Assembly: GCF_018141545.1 (NCBI RefSeq)
Contig: NZ_CP064356.1
Location: 1,302,001 to 1,366,000 of the forward strand
Direction of reading: 5' to 3'
DNA from: Miltoncostaea oceani
Lineage (GTDB): Bacteria; Actinomycetota; Thermoleophilia; Miltoncostaeales; Miltoncostaeaceae
Length of the DNA stretch: 64,000 nucleotides
The first letter of the stretch is position 1; the number at the start of each line of letters is the position of its first letter. The position numbers and the translations under genes were made by a program. Below the pieces are notes generated by a model. The model was not told the origin of the DNA. It saw nothing but the letters and a program-made list of their open reading frames with translations, and made no database searches. Of the stretch, positions 7,891 to 16,237 are shown piece after piece.

Positions 7891-8324
7891 GCGGCCTCCC
7901 GCGCGCGCCGGAGGATCGCGTCGCGCTCGTCGGCCCGGGCGGGGTCGTGCGCGAAGCAGAACTTGGAGCCCGCCAGGGCGCGCGCGCCGCAGGGCGCGCC
8001 CTTGCGAGGGTACTGCTGGCGGACGCCGGCGCAGAGCGGCCGGCCGAGGATGTCGCCCCGCCGGATCTTCAGCTCCCGCCGGCTGAGCCCCGTCGCGCGG
8101 GCGCGGTTGGCTGCGGCGGTCGCCTCGGCCCGTTCCCGGCGGGGGAGGCCGAGGAGGATGAACTGCTGGTGGAGGGCGTTCGCGCAGCTCGCGACGCTCG
8201 CGTAGCGGGTGCGCGGGTGGATCTGCCGTGCGATCGACCGGAGGCTCTGGCCGGCCATGTAGAGCCGGTGGCAGGCGCGCACCTGGTCGAAGGTCAGGTA
8301 GGGGTCGACGCCGCGCTCGCCCAT
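7887..8324 (-). CDS. HTH plus Cys-cluster phage protein
   Basis: 145 residues from the ATG at 8324. The N-terminal half has an HTH-like pattern (YLTFDQVRACHRLYMAGQ, SLRSIARQIH, then ASVASCANALHQQFILLG). The C-terminal part carries spaced metal-ligand candidates: CAGV...APCGARALAGSKFCFAH, that is C-x14-C-x9-C-x2-H, a motif seen at the ends of several phage proteins. A DNA-binding early regulator or a homing-type protein is possible. The start is fixed by the 1-nt overlap with the preceding gene. Confidence 0.58.
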   Translation of the reverse strand: MGERGVDPYLTFDQVRACHRLYMAGQSLRSIARQIHPRTRYASVASCANALHQQFILLGLPRRERAEATAAANRARATGLSRRELKIRRGDILGRPLCAGVRQQYPRKGAPCGARALAGSKFCFAHDPARADERDAILRRAREAA

Positions 8325-8626
8325 CACGCCCCCGGGTCGCGCGGCAGCAGCTCGTCGACCATGGAGCGGTCGCCGGGCCAGATGAGGTCGTCGAGGTAGG
8401 TGACGCCGAGCCACGCGTCGCCTGCGCGGAGGTCCTCCAGGACGCGGTCGCGCTCCGCCTCGCTCCTGGACGCGAAGACCGTCTCGGGCCCGTCGCCGCC
8501 GTCCCGGAGGATGAGGTGGAGCGTCTCGGCGTCGTCGGTGCTGCGCATGGCGGGGCCGAGGACAAGGCCGACCGCCAGGCCGACCCCGAGCCACGCGACC
8601 GCGGCGAGGGCGATGCACCAGGTCAC
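8324..8626 (-). CDS. Small single-pass membrane protein of the prophage
   Basis: 100 residues from a GTG at 8626 that overlaps the Gp37/Gp68 stop. The N-terminus VTWCIALAAVAWLGVGLAVG is a membrane segment; the remaining ~75 residues are soluble and acidic (LILRDGGDGPETVFASRSEA..., YLDDLIWPGD). Topology is probably one N-terminal anchor with a soluble C-terminal domain. Function unknown. Confidence 0.5.
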   Translation of the reverse strand: MTWCIALAAVAWLGVGLAVGLVLGPAMRSTDDAETLHLILRDGGDGPETVFASRSEAERDRVLEDLRAGDAWLGVTYLDDLIWPGDRSMVDELLPRDPGA

Positions 8627-9546
8627 GGGACGGTCACCGCCGCCGTCGGGAACTCGCGGACCTGGAGGTCGGCGGGCCACTCGTCGATGTCGCCGCCGTG
8701 GGAGTGCGCGATGCCGGGCACGGCGTAGAGCGAAGTCGCGCCCGTGACGCGCACGTCCATCCCGTCCCCGCCGCGGTGGTCCACTGCGTAGACCGGGCGC
8801 CGGCCGAGCTGCTTCACGAAGACGGGGACGGCGGCGCGCTGCCCCTGCTCGACGAGCGACCGCGCCCACGCGAGGTCCATCGGCCGCGCCTTCGGGCCGG
8901 ACTCCCCACCGACGATGATCCAGTCGATGCCGGCGGTGCGGAACGGCAGCGGCCCGTTGCGGTGACGACGAACGGGCTCCACCAGATCCACCGGCCCGAG
9001 GAGCGGCTCGCACGAGAGGAACCGGACCGCGGCGGGGGTGTCGAGGAGGATGGGGATGCGCTCGTCGGCGCGGCGCTGGTCCTCGACCGTCGTCCCCAGC
9101 CAGACGTTCGGGAACGCCTCGGCGAAGGTGCTACCCACCCATCGGGCGCCGCGCTCGACCTCCCGCAGGATGGTGCGGGCGTTCTCCGGTCGCTTCGTGA
9201 GGAGCAGCCAGTCGAGGTGCGGCGTCGCGATGATGAGGTCGAGGAGCCGGACTCGCGGTTCGTCGAGCTCGGGCCGGTCCTCGAAGACGTCGGCGAGGGA
9301 CGCGCAGAACACGCGGTGCCGCTCACCCGCCTTCTCGGCCGCCCGGTTCCACCGCTCCGGCTGGCGCCAGTACGACTCGGAGGCGATGACCCGCGTCCCG
9401 CCGGCGCCCCATGTCCCGAGCTGCGCGGGGTTCCGCTTCGAGAGGGCCTCCGCGTAGCAGTGCTCGCATCCGGGGCTGACGTGGGTGCACCCCCGCCACG
9501 GGTTAAAGGTGTGGTGCGTCCACTGGATCGCGGAGTCAGCGCCCAT
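8623..9546 (-). CDS. Phage Gp37/Gp68 family protein (DUF5131)
   Basis: 307 residues from the ATG at 9546. The N-terminus has the family signature IQWTHHTFNPWRGCTHVSPG followed by CEHCYAE, so three cysteines are spaced like a radical-SAM or iron-sulfur site. Later conserved segments are HRVFCASLADVFEDRPEL, WLLLTKRPENA, VWLGTTVEDQ, VRFLSCEPLLGPVDL and WIIVGGESGPKARPM. The family is common in phages and in some bacteria; its reaction is not established. It lies in the early block next to RusA. Length is normal for the family. Confidence 0.88.
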   Translation of the reverse strand: MGADSAIQWTHHTFNPWRGCTHVSPGCEHCYAEALSKRNPAQLGTWGAGGTRVIASESYWRQPERWNRAAEKAGERHRVFCASLADVFEDRPELDEPRVRLLDLIIATPHLDWLLLTKRPENARTILREVERGARWVGSTFAEAFPNVWLGTTVEDQRRADERIPILLDTPAAVRFLSCEPLLGPVDLVEPVRRHRNGPLPFRTAGIDWIIVGGESGPKARPMDLAWARSLVEQGQRAAVPVFVKQLGRRPVYAVDHRGGDGMDVRVTGATSLYAVPGIAHSHGGDIDEWPADLQVREFPTAAVTVP

Positions 9547-9742
9547 CAAGGGCCTCCTGTGCATGGATGGGGGTAGGCACCTCGGCGCGCTCCCGTTCGA
9601 CGCGGTGGTAGGCGGAGGCGACGACGCCGACGCGGACGGCCTGCCGTTCGGCGACGTGGTGGTAGGCGGCGAGCCGCGACAGGCCACCGGCGATGGCGGC
9701 GACGACCTGGGCGTGGAGGCGCTCCCTCACGGCGGCGCTCAC
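9536..9742 (-). CDS. Hypothetical phage protein, 68 aa
   Basis: GTG at 9742 overlaps the RusA stop (GTGA); the 3' end overlaps the Gp37/Gp68 start by 11 nt. The sequence is helical (VRERLHAQVVAAIAGGLSRL, then AYHRVERERAEVP). No domain recognised. Confidence 0.45.
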   Translation of the reverse strand: MSAAVRERLHAQVVAAIAGGLSRLAAYHHVAERQAVRVGVVASAYHRVERERAEVPTPIHAQEALDGR

Positions 9743-10227
9743 GCGGTGGCCTCGCGGCGCACTTGCGCCACCACATCGAGGAGGTCTCGTGCGCCGTCGG
9801 CCGGTTCGGCGACGACGATGACGTTCCACCCATCGCCGACGTTCGCCGCGTACTGCTTCGCCGCGTGGAGCTCCACCATGGCGGCGTCGTCGGGGATCGC
9901 CGCGACCGCCATGAGGGCGTCCACGATGCCCTTCGCGATGTTGTCGATGTCGGGACGGCCGGTCGGGAACCACCCGGCCTCCACCCCCGCCTTAGAGAGG
10001 CTGCCGCGACGGAGGAAGTGGCCCTTGGGTCTGGCGACCTCGACGTAGACGGCGACACGGAACGGCCCGGTGTCGAGCTTGGGGCGCCCTGCCGCGATCC
10101 ATTCCTGCTGGACGCGGTCGGCGTAGGAAGCGTGGCGGCCGTCGGTGAAGACGGCACCCGTCGCCCGGTTGAAGCGTGGGCGCGCCCACGCGACAGGCTT
10201 GCCCGGGATGGATAGACGGAGGCTCAT
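9739..10227 (-). CDS. rusA: RusA-family Holliday-junction resolvase
   Basis: 162 residues from the ATG at 10227. It starts with the typical RusA strand SLRLSIPGKPVAWARPR and contains the family's acidic active-site signature GRPDIDNIAKGIVDALMA, in which the Asp residues bind the metal. RusA-type enzymes cut branched recombination or replication intermediates and are frequent in phage early regions. A GTG-started gene overlaps its stop by 4 nt. The length is close to other phage RusA proteins. Confidence 0.88.
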   Translation of the reverse strand: MSLRLSIPGKPVAWARPRFNRATGAVFTDGRHASYADRVQQEWIAAGRPKLDTGPFRVAVYVEVARPKGHFLRRGSLSKAGVEAGWFPTGRPDIDNIAKGIVDALMAVAAIPDDAAMVELHAAKQYAANVGDGWNVIVVAEPADGARDLLDVVAQVRREATA

Positions 10228-10304
10228 CGGGCCGCCCACGCTTCCCATGCCGCCGTGTGGCTCGGCGGTCCGAGGTCCCACGTGAAGGGCTCGGCGTGCC
10301 GCAC
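10224..10304 (-). CDS. Possible short ORF at the prophage edge
   Basis: A GTG at 10304 opens a 26-codon frame ending WDLGPPSHTAAWEAWAAR whose TGA overlaps the RusA ATG (ATGA), the same coupling seen through this operon. An AGGA lies just upstream but too close to the start. The frame stays open further right into the attachment site, where the translation GRRGSNPRPSAWEG is merely the complement of tRNA DNA. It could be the remnant of a gene cut at the attachment site. Between 10305 and 10435 nothing else is recognisable; an early leftward promoter is expected there but I cannot place it. Confidence 0.25.
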   Translation of the reverse strand: MRHAEPFTWDLGPPSHTAAWEAWAAR

Positions 10305-10435
10305 TTCCTGCCGCGGCGTCCCCGAACGTCGCGGTACAGCCTCTAGGCTCGGAGGGTCGTCATCCCCCTGCTCGGAGCCGGTTTCGGAGGACTTGGCGGC
10401 ACTCGACGGAACTTCGCTGTATCCGCCGTCGTCGC

Positions 10436-10480
10436 CTTCCCAAGCCGAAGGTCGCGGGTTCGAACCCCGTCGTCCGCTCT
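10436..10480 (+). other. Prophage attachment site: 3' half of tRNA-Gly(CCC)
   Basis: Read rightward, TTCCCAA (10437-10443) is a complete anticodon loop with anticodon CCC, followed by GCCGA (3' anticodon stem), a variable region, GCGGG-TTCGAAC-CCCGT (T arm, 10454-10470), CGTCCGC (3' acceptor strand) and T. The 5' half is missing: no GCGGACG acceptor strand or D arm precedes it, and the base before the loop stem breaks pairing (TCGCC instead of TCGGC). This is what remains at the far end when a phage inserts into a tRNA 3' end, so the intact tRNA should lie at the left prophage end outside the window. Confidence 0.75.
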
Positions 10481-10607
10481 CTCGCACGGACGTGGTGAGC
10501 GTGGTCGTGCCCGCCACTCCGTCCCCTCTCGTACCGACGCGCGAGGCCTGCTCGTCGCTGAGCCTGCCGTCGCACCCCGAGCCGCAGTGCTCGCAGAGGA
10601 CGAGGGC

Positions 10608-10632
10608 GGGCGCCCCCCACCGGAGGGCGCCC
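10608..10632 (-). terminator. GC-rich hairpin after the lipoprotein gene
   Basis: GGGCGCCC (10608-10615) repeats at 10625-10632; the sequence is self-complementary, giving an 8-bp stem with a 9-nt loop. It lies 24 bp beyond the stop of the leftward lipoprotein gene and just outside the attachment site, as expected for a terminator, though there is no T run. Confidence 0.5.
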
Positions 10633-10655
10633 GGGAGCCGGAGCTCGACGCGGTG

Positions 10656-11993
10656 CTACCTCACCAGCCGCCCGCCGGTCGTCCTCACGACCTTGCCCGC
10701 CACGCTGATCGTGACCCGGAACGGCCCCTTCGCGAGCCTGCGGCTCCTGAAGGTGACCTTCACCGGGCCCGGCGCCTTCAGCCTCACCCGCTTGCCGAGG
10801 GAGACGGCGGGCTTCCTGACCGAGCCCTGGCGGAGCCGGATGAGCGCCGGTCCGGCGGCGCTCGACCCGATCAGCACCGACACGCCGCTCGCGCGCGCGT
10901 TCGCGACCGACAGGCCCTTCGGCAGGGTGGTGGTGAACGTGCGGCGGGCGGGGCCGCGGGCGGGCGTGCCGCCGCCGCCGGCCGCACCACCGCCGCCGCC
11001 GGGCGGGGCGAGGACCGTGAGCGTGCCGACGCCGGTGCGGACCCCGTTGAAGGCGCTGCCGAAGTCGGCGGTGAACGTCACCTCATAGGTTCCGGGTCGT
11101 GCGTCCACGGGGATCCCGACGGCGGCGAATGCCGTGCCGTCGCCGTTCTGCGGCGGCCGGAGCGTGCCGGGCGTCACCTCGACCGTCGCCCCGGGCAGGG
11201 TCGTCGTCGCGCTCACCGGGATGGTGCCGAAGACGAACGGCTCGATGTTCGCGTTCCGGAGGATGAACGGCATCGTCGCGACGGTGCCCGGCAGACCGCT
11301 GGCGCGCGCCCCGGTGGTCACGACGCCGTAGTCGGGTGACGCGCTCGTGACGTCCACCTGGGAGTCGAGGCAGTAGACGAGGCTGTTGTCGCCCGCCCCG
11401 TCCTTGAACGCCTGCGTCAGCGAGGGTCCGCAGGCGACGGCGCGGTCGGCGGGCGCGTCGCCCGCGATGTTGCGGATGCCCACCACCCAGGTGGAGGTGA
11501 GGGTGGCGATCGAGTAGGGCGACCCGTCCGCCTTGCGGGGCAGCTGCCACCTGGCTGCGACGAAGAGCGACTGCTGGAAGGAGTTCGCCGTCGCGTAGTT
11601 GATCGTCGGCGAGATCCAGCCCACCCACTTGCGTCCCGCGGGCGCGGGCTGGAGGCGCTGCAATTCGGCGGCGTAGCCGGGGCTCTCGGAGAACGGCACC
11701 GATTCGGGGGCGGTGGAGACCAGGGACGCCGGCGCGCCCACATCGGCGGGGATCTGCGCGCCGAGGAGGAGTTGGCGGAGGCCGCTCGTCGCGTCGAGGT
11801 TGATGTTGCCCTTGTCGGCGCACTGGTTGGCACCGGGGCCGGACGCGCAGATCCGCACGCCGTGCTGCACCTGACCGAGGGGGGCGCCTCCCGAGCTGCT
11901 GAACTGGAGGACGGCGCAGCCCGAGGTGAGCAGCGGGATGGTGAGGGCGATCGCGAGGAGCAGGAACCGCCGTGCGCGTCGCGTCCGTGTCAT
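10656..11993 (-). CDS. Secreted lipoprotein with C-terminal beta domain
   Basis: 445 residues. The N-terminus MTRTRRARRFLLLAIALTIP then LLTSGCAV has a lipobox (LTSG-C at 26), so export and lipid anchoring are likely. The middle contains two further Cys pairs (RICASGPGANQCADKG and VACGPS...YCLDS). A Gly-rich linker near 325-345 is followed by a ~95-residue beta-type domain (SLGKRVRLKAPGPVKVTF, then KGPFRVTISVAGKVVRT) resembling the C-termini of two other secreted proteins here (30212-31414, 37569-39083). No enzymatic motif seen. It is the first chromosomal gene beside the prophage. The 222 bp to the hyf operon hold no recognisable gene. Confidence 0.7.
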   Translation of the reverse strand: MTRTRRARRFLLLAIALTIPLLTSGCAVLQFSSSGGAPLGQVQHGVRICASGPGANQCADKGNINLDATSGLRQLLLGAQIPADVGAPASLVSTAPESVPFSESPGYAAELQRLQPAPAGRKWVGWISPTINYATANSFQQSLFVAARWQLPRKADGSPYSIATLTSTWVVGIRNIAGDAPADRAVACGPSLTQAFKDGAGDNSLVYCLDSQVDVTSASPDYGVVTTGARASGLPGTVATMPFILRNANIEPFVFGTIPVSATTTLPGATVEVTPGTLRPPQNGDGTAFAAVGIPVDARPGTYEVTFTADFGSAFNGVRTGVGTLTVLAPPGGGGGAAGGGGTPARGPARRTFTTTLPKGLSVANARASGVSVLIGSSAAGPALIRLRQGSVRKPAVSLGKRVRLKAPGPVKVTFRSRRLAKGPFRVTISVAGKVVRTTGGRLVR

Positions 11994-12215
11994 GTCGTCT
12001 CCGGGGCCGGGTGTCTCTCCGTCGCATCAAGCCACGGCCGCCGGGCGCGGGGCAACCCCCGTCGGGGGATGACGTCCCCCCCATGGGCCGTCCACCGTCT
12101 GCCCGGCGGCCGGATCGCCGGGGTCCTCATCCAGGATCCCAAGGCGACCCGAACGTCACCCAGCGATTCCGGGTGGCCCGGCCGGTCGTCGCGGGCCGGG
12201 GGTCGGGCCGGCCCC

Positions 12216-12722
12216 TCAGCCGGGGGCCGCGTCGCCTCCGGTCGCCGGAACCCCTCGCGGACGCGCGTGACCGGGGCGCTCCATCGCCGCGACGAGGTGG
12301 CGCGCGATCGTCTCCGGATCCGGGGGGCATCCCGGGATCCGGATGTCGACCGGCAGGACGTCCCCGACCCCGTTCAGGTGCTCGCGGGGGTCGCCGAGGA
12401 GGCCGCAGCCGAGGGCGCAGTCGCCGAGGGCGGCCACGAGGCGCGGCTCCGGCATCGACGCGTACGCGACCTCCAGCGCGTGCCGCATCCGGGTCGTCAC
12501 CGGCCCCGTGATCAGGAGGACGTCGGCGTGGCGGGGAGACGCCGTGATGAACAGGCCGAACCGCTGCATGTCGTGGAACGGGCCGGCGGTGGCCTGCAGC
12601 TCGTGCTCGCATCCGTTGCACGACCCCGCATCCACGTGACGCAGGTGCAGGGACCCGCGGGGTCCGCGGGGGAGGGCGATCTCGCGCCGCTGCCGGGCGA
12701 GGTGGCGCAACAGGAGGAACAC
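12216..12722 (-). CDS. hyfI: HyfI/HycG-like iron-sulfur small subunit
   Basis: 168 residues from a GTG at 12722, two bases beyond the hyfG-like stop. It belongs to the NuoB/HycG family that carries the 4Fe-4S cluster next to the catalytic subunit: SCNGCEHEL (Cys 35 and 38), LGDCALGCG (102, 106) and PGCPPDP (132). The CxxC form is that of hydrogenase small subunits rather than the CC pair of complex I NuoB. Last gene of the six-gene operon. The C-terminal 20 residues are Pro/Gly-rich and not conserved-looking. Confidence 0.85.
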   Translation of the reverse strand: MFLLLRHLARQRREIALPRGPRGSLHLRHVDAGSCNGCEHELQATAGPFHDMQRFGLFITASPRHADVLLITGPVTTRMRHALEVAYASMPEPRLVAALGDCALGCGLLGDPREHLNGVGDVLPVDIRIPGCPPDPETIARHLVAAMERPGHARPRGVPATGGDAAPG

Positions 12723-12724
12723 GG

Positions 12725-14149
12725 CTACCGGTCCACGCAGGCGTAGCAGAGCTCGAAGCTCTTGTTGATCAGGGGGAAGTCCGGGAGGGTCGCGCCCGCC
12801 GCGGCCCGGGCGACGGCCGGCCAGTTCGCGTACGACCCGGTGCGCAGGTGGACGCGCCGCGCCACGTCCCCGTCGAGCTCCACCGCGCACACCGTCCGCC
12901 CGCGCGCGCCCTCCACCCGCCCGACGCCGTGGGCGCGCGGCGACCCCGCGACGGTCGCCCCGCCCGGTCCGAGCGGCCCCGAGAGGAGGTCGTCGAGGAG
13001 GTCGAACGTCTGCCGCAGTTCCACCACGCGCACCTCAACCCGCGCCGCGACGTCGCCCGCCGGGTCCTCCGGCGACGCGGCGCGGAACCCCGCGTACCAG
13101 AGGCGCGGGGAGCCCTCCCTCACATCGCCGGCCAGCCCGCTCGCGCGCGCCGCGGGCCCCACCATCCCGAGGCGGCGGGCCTCGTCGCGCGACACCACGC
13201 CGGTGCCGCGGGTGCGATCCCGCAAGGCGGCGTCGAGGAGGAGCGAACGCCCCGCGCGCGTCGCGTCGGCCCGCAGGTCGGCGAGGTCGCGCCGGGCCGC
13301 CGCGACCGCCGCGGCCGGGAGCGGCAGGTCGCTCGCGCCCACCGCCACCGACCCGAACAGGAACCGGTGGCCGACGAGCCCGTGGACGACCCGCTGCGCG
13401 CGCTCCTTGAAGCCGGCGAACGCCATCGCGCCCGGCGCCAGGCCCACACCCGCGCAGATCTGCCCGAGGTCGTTCAGGTGGTTGTAGAGCCGCTCCAGCT
13501 CGAGCAGCAGCGTCCGCGCCCGGCGCATCGGCTCGTCCGGCCACATCCCCCGCGCCTGCTCCACGGCCTCGGCGAACGCCACCGTGTTCGCCACCGCGCA
13601 CGCCGCGCAGGCGCGCTGGACGACGGGGAGCGCGTCCGGCGCGGCGCGCCCCTCGGCGGCGCGCTCCAGGCCCCGGTGCTTGTGGAAGAGGCGGGCGTCC
13701 ACGTGGAGGATGCGCTCCCCGACCGCGTGGAAGCGGAAGTGCCCCGACTCGATCACCCCCGCGTGGATCGGCCCCACCGCGACCTGGTGGACGTCGGTGC
13801 CCGCGACGGGCGTCATCCACGCGGCGGGGTCCTCCGGGTGATCGACCAGCGGGCGGTGGACGCCGCCCTCGAACGTGACCCCGTGGAGGTCGTGGGCCTC
13901 CCGCTCGTCCCAGTCGAGCGCGGGCACCAGGTCCACCACCGACGGCGCGACCCCCGCCGGGAGGGGGCACCGCACCAGGAGGGGCCCGTCCGGCAGGGCG
14001 ACGACGCACCGCACCTCGGCCACGCCGTCGGCGCCGTGGGCGGCGAACAGGGCCTCCACGACGCCACCCGCGGCGAGGGCGTCCTCCACCTCGCCGCGCA
14101 GACCCCACGGGCCGACCGTCGTGACGCGCAGCGCGTCCACGCCCGGCAT
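12725..14149 (-). CDS. hyfG: HyfG/HycE-like large subunit, group 4 [NiFe]-hydrogenase type
   Basis: 474 residues. Residues 1-115 are a NuoC-like domain (LVPALDWDEREAHDLHGVTF); the rest is NuoD/hydrogenase-large-subunit-like (GHFRFHAVGERILHVDARLF, LELERLYNHLNDLG). Both cysteine pairs that would hold the Ni-Fe site are present: RACAACAVANT (C181, C184) and LCYACVDR (C468, C471). The usual DPCxxC is ELCxxC, and the His after the first pair is Asn. Translation stops right after the Arg of CVDR, so there is no C-terminal extension for a maturation protease to remove. The ATG overlaps the hyfF-like stop by one base. Hydrogenase activity is plausible but unproven; an Ehr-like complex without Ni is the alternative. 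Confidence 0.85.
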   Translation of the reverse strand: MPGVDALRVTTVGPWGLRGEVEDALAAGGVVEALFAAHGADGVAEVRCVVALPDGPLLVRCPLPAGVAPSVVDLVPALDWDEREAHDLHGVTFEGGVHRPLVDHPEDPAAWMTPVAGTDVHQVAVGPIHAGVIESGHFRFHAVGERILHVDARLFHKHRGLERAAEGRAAPDALPVVQRACAACAVANTVAFAEAVEQARGMWPDEPMRRARTLLLELERLYNHLNDLGQICAGVGLAPGAMAFAGFKERAQRVVHGLVGHRFLFGSVAVGASDLPLPAAAVAAARRDLADLRADATRAGRSLLLDAALRDRTRGTGVVSRDEARRLGMVGPAARASGLAGDVREGSPRLWYAGFRAASPEDPAGDVAARVEVRVVELRQTFDLLDDLLSGPLGPGGATVAGSPRAHGVGRVEGARGRTVCAVELDGDVARRVHLRTGSYANWPAVARAAAGATLPDFPLINKSFELCYACVDR

Positions 14150-15630
14150 CACGCCCCCCCGCCGACGGCGCGCACCAGGTCCGAGCCGGGCAGGGAGTAC
14201 GCCAGCGCGCTCAACGCGAGCAGCAGCGCGAGGCAGACCACCGCGGTCCCCGCGATCAGCCGCGTGCCGCGCCGGCCGCTCGGTCGCCGCCCCGACGGCC
14301 GGCCCGCGAGGCCCTCCACCAGGACGTGGGCCATGCCGAGGAAGCCGAGGGCGAGGAGCACCGCCGACAGGGCGCCCACCCAGATCATTCCGGCGGCGAA
14401 CCCACCCGACAGCACCAGGACCTCGCTCAGGAACAGCGGCGACGGCGGGATGCCGGAGAGGGCCGCGAGGCTCAGGCCCACCGCCCCCGCGATCGGGGGG
14501 CTCTGCGCGACGAGGCCGCGGGGCGGTCGCCGCCCCGCGGCCGGCTGGTACCGCAGCAGCGGCACCGCCGCCGAGAAGCCGAGCGCCTTCGCCACCCCGT
14601 GGGCGAGGACGTGCAGGAGGGCCCCGGCCGTCGCGAGGGGATGCATGAACCCGATCGCGAGCGCGAGGACGCCCATGTGCTCCAGGCTCGAGTAGGCGAG
14701 GAGGCGCTTCCAGGGGAGCGGCCGCCACAGGAACGGGACGGCGAGGGCCAGCGAGACGAGGCCGAACCCGACGAAGAGCACCCGGATCGCCTGGGCGCCC
14801 ACCGCCGGCTCCATGGCCAGGGCCACGCGCCACGCGACGAGAGCCACCGTCGGCAGCAGCGCCGCCGACAGCAGCGCGCTCACCGGCGGCGGGGCCTCGC
14901 TGTGCGCGTCCGGCAGCCAGTTGTGGACCGGCGCCCAGCCCACCTTCGTGGCCAGTCCCACGACGATGAGGACGACGGCGGAGAGTGCCGGGGCGTGGTC
15001 GAGCGTCGCCGCGCGATCGGTCAGCGGCCCCCACTCCAGCACCGACAACGACGCCTCGCCGGTGGCCGCCGCGGCGTAGAGGACCACGATGCCGAACAGC
15101 GCCACCGTCAGGCCGACGCTCGTGAGGACGAGGTACTTCCAGCCGGCCTCCAGGGCGCTCCGGCGGCCGCTGAACGCCACCAGCAGCGCCGACGCCGCCG
15201 TCGTCGCCTCGATGAGGATCCAGGCCACGCCCAGGTTGTTCGCGAGCGGCACCGCGATGAGGGCGGCCCAGAAGAGGCAGAGCGCCACCCAGTAGACGTG
15301 GCGGGTGCGGACCGCCCCGCCGCGGGAGCTGGGGTTGGCGCGCAGGAACGCCGGTGAGAACGCCGCCGACCCGGCGCCCACCACGGCGATCGTGAGGAGG
15401 AACACGGCACCCGGTGCGTCGACGATCCACCACGACCCCGTCCGGGGGGCGTCACCGGCGCCCGCGAGCGCGATCGCCGCGAGGAGGACCGCCGGCGCGG
15501 CCGCCGCCAGGCCACCCCACCGCCCCGCCCGGTCCGCCCACGCGGCGGACCGGCACGCCAGCACGGCGAGGGCGACCACGATCGGCGCGAGCGGCGCCGC
15601 GGTGGCCAGGGCGCCGACGAGGTCAGCCAC
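14149..15630 (-). CDS. hyfF: HyfF/HycQ-like antiporter-type membrane subunit
   Basis: 493 residues with about 14 hydrophobic segments, of the NuoN/MrpD/HyfF proton-channel family. Diagnostic pieces are GLATKVGWAPVHNWLPDAHS (channel Lys and loop), RLLAYSSLEHMGVLALAIG and HVLAHGVAKALGFSAAVPLL. Acts in the membrane arm, coupling electron transfer to ion translocation. The start overlaps the hyfE-like gene by 8 nt and the stop overlaps hyfG by one base. Confidence 0.83.
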   Translation of the reverse strand: MADLVGALATAAPLAPIVVALAVLACRSAAWADRAGRWGGLAAAAPAVLLAAIALAGAGDAPRTGSWWIVDAPGAVFLLTIAVVGAGSAAFSPAFLRANPSSRGGAVRTRHVYWVALCLFWAALIAVPLANNLGVAWILIEATTAASALLVAFSGRRSALEAGWKYLVLTSVGLTVALFGIVVLYAAAATGEASLSVLEWGPLTDRAATLDHAPALSAVVLIVVGLATKVGWAPVHNWLPDAHSEAPPPVSALLSAALLPTVALVAWRVALAMEPAVGAQAIRVLFVGFGLVSLALAVPFLWRPLPWKRLLAYSSLEHMGVLALAIGFMHPLATAGALLHVLAHGVAKALGFSAAVPLLRYQPAAGRRPPRGLVAQSPPIAGAVGLSLAALSGIPPSPLFLSEVLVLSGGFAAGMIWVGALSAVLLALGFLGMAHVLVEGLAGRPSGRRPSGRRGTRLIAGTAVVCLALLLALSALAYSLPGSDLVRAVGGGA

Positions 15631-16237
15631 GGATCCCCCGCAGGACGTCCGAGTCGGACGTGCCGAAGGCGGACAGGATCCGGCGCTGGAAGACGGCGGC
15701 GACCGCGATCAGCAGGACCAGGTCGAACGCCACCCCCAGCTCGACGACGAGCGGCAGGCCGCCGCGGACGGACACCGCCGCCACCGCGATGCCGTTCTCG
15801 GCCACCAGGAAGGCCAGCACCGCGAACACGGTCGCGCGGCGCGCGAGCGCCAGGGCGAGGCCGGTCGCGAGCAGGGCCGCCGCCGCGTCCTCCGCCGCCC
15901 GGCTCTCCAGTCCGAACGGCGGCAGGAGCGCCACCACCAGCAGGGCGAACGCCGCGGCGCCCCCCACGCGGACCAGGACGCCCGTCGCCTCCCGGTGCGG
16001 GCGGGACTCGGCGGAGCGGCGGATCCCGACGCCGACGATCGCGCCCACCACGACCGCCTTCACCATCAACAGGGCCGCCGCGACCGCGAACTCCGCGGAC
16101 CGCCCGGGGGTCATCGCGAGCGCGGCGACGGCCACGAGCACCGTCTGCGCGGTGACGAGCGCGGCCGCCACGGGGGGCCGCGCGGCGACCGCGGCCAGGC
16201 CGAGGGCCACCAGCAGCCACAGCACCCCGCCGCTCAC
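15623..16237 (-). CDS. hyfE: HyfE/HycP-like membrane subunit
   Basis: 204 residues from a GTG at 16237 (GTGA overlap with hyfC). Six hydrophobic segments, including VLWLLVALGLAAVAARP at the N-terminus, LLMVKAVVVGAIVGVGI and VFAVLAFLVAENGIAVAAVS. The LVAENG element and the following FDLVLLIAV match the HyfE/NuoK-like family. Length is close to E. coli HyfE. It is the fourth gene counted from the promoter side... its order B-C-E-F-G-I is the conserved hyf order lacking hyfA and hyfD. Confidence 0.8.
   Translation of the reverse strand: MSGGVLWLLVALGLAAVAARPPVAAALVTAQTVLVAVAALAMTPGRSAEFAVAAALLMVKAVVVGAIVGVGIRRSAESRPHREATGVLVRVGGAAAFALLVVALLPPFGLESRAAEDAAAALLATGLALALARRATVFAVLAFLVAENGIAVAAVSVRGGLPLVVELGVAFDLVLLIAVAAVFQRRILSAFGTSDSDVLRGIRG

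Larger units (their letters stand above)
1..10480. mobile_element. Prophage, right-hand portion (left end outside window)
   Basis: A block of about 20 leftward genes overlapping by 1-4 nt carries a standard tailed-phage set: RusA, Gp37/Gp68, a replication-type protein, HNH, small and large terminase, portal, S49 protease and capsid start. It ends on the right at the 3' half of a tRNA-Gly gene (10436-10480), after which unrelated chromosomal genes begin. Early-type genes lie to the right and head genes to the left, so tail and integrase genes are expected left of position 1. No integrase, lysin or tail gene is visible here, so completeness cannot be judged. Confidence 0.85.

Noticed and set aside
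10400-10480. A complete tRNA gene ending at 10478
   Set aside because: Only the anticodon loop onward is present. There is no D arm and no 5' acceptor strand matching CGTCCGC, so it is a remnant.
11994-12215. A further gene between the lipoprotein and hyfI
   Set aside because: Only Arg/Pro-rich shadow frames; no start with a ribosome site and no motif. Left as intergenic.
12725-15433. A 902-residue single ORF spanning the HyfG region
   Set aside because: The first half is an off-frame reading of hyfF; only the part from ATG 14149 matches a family.
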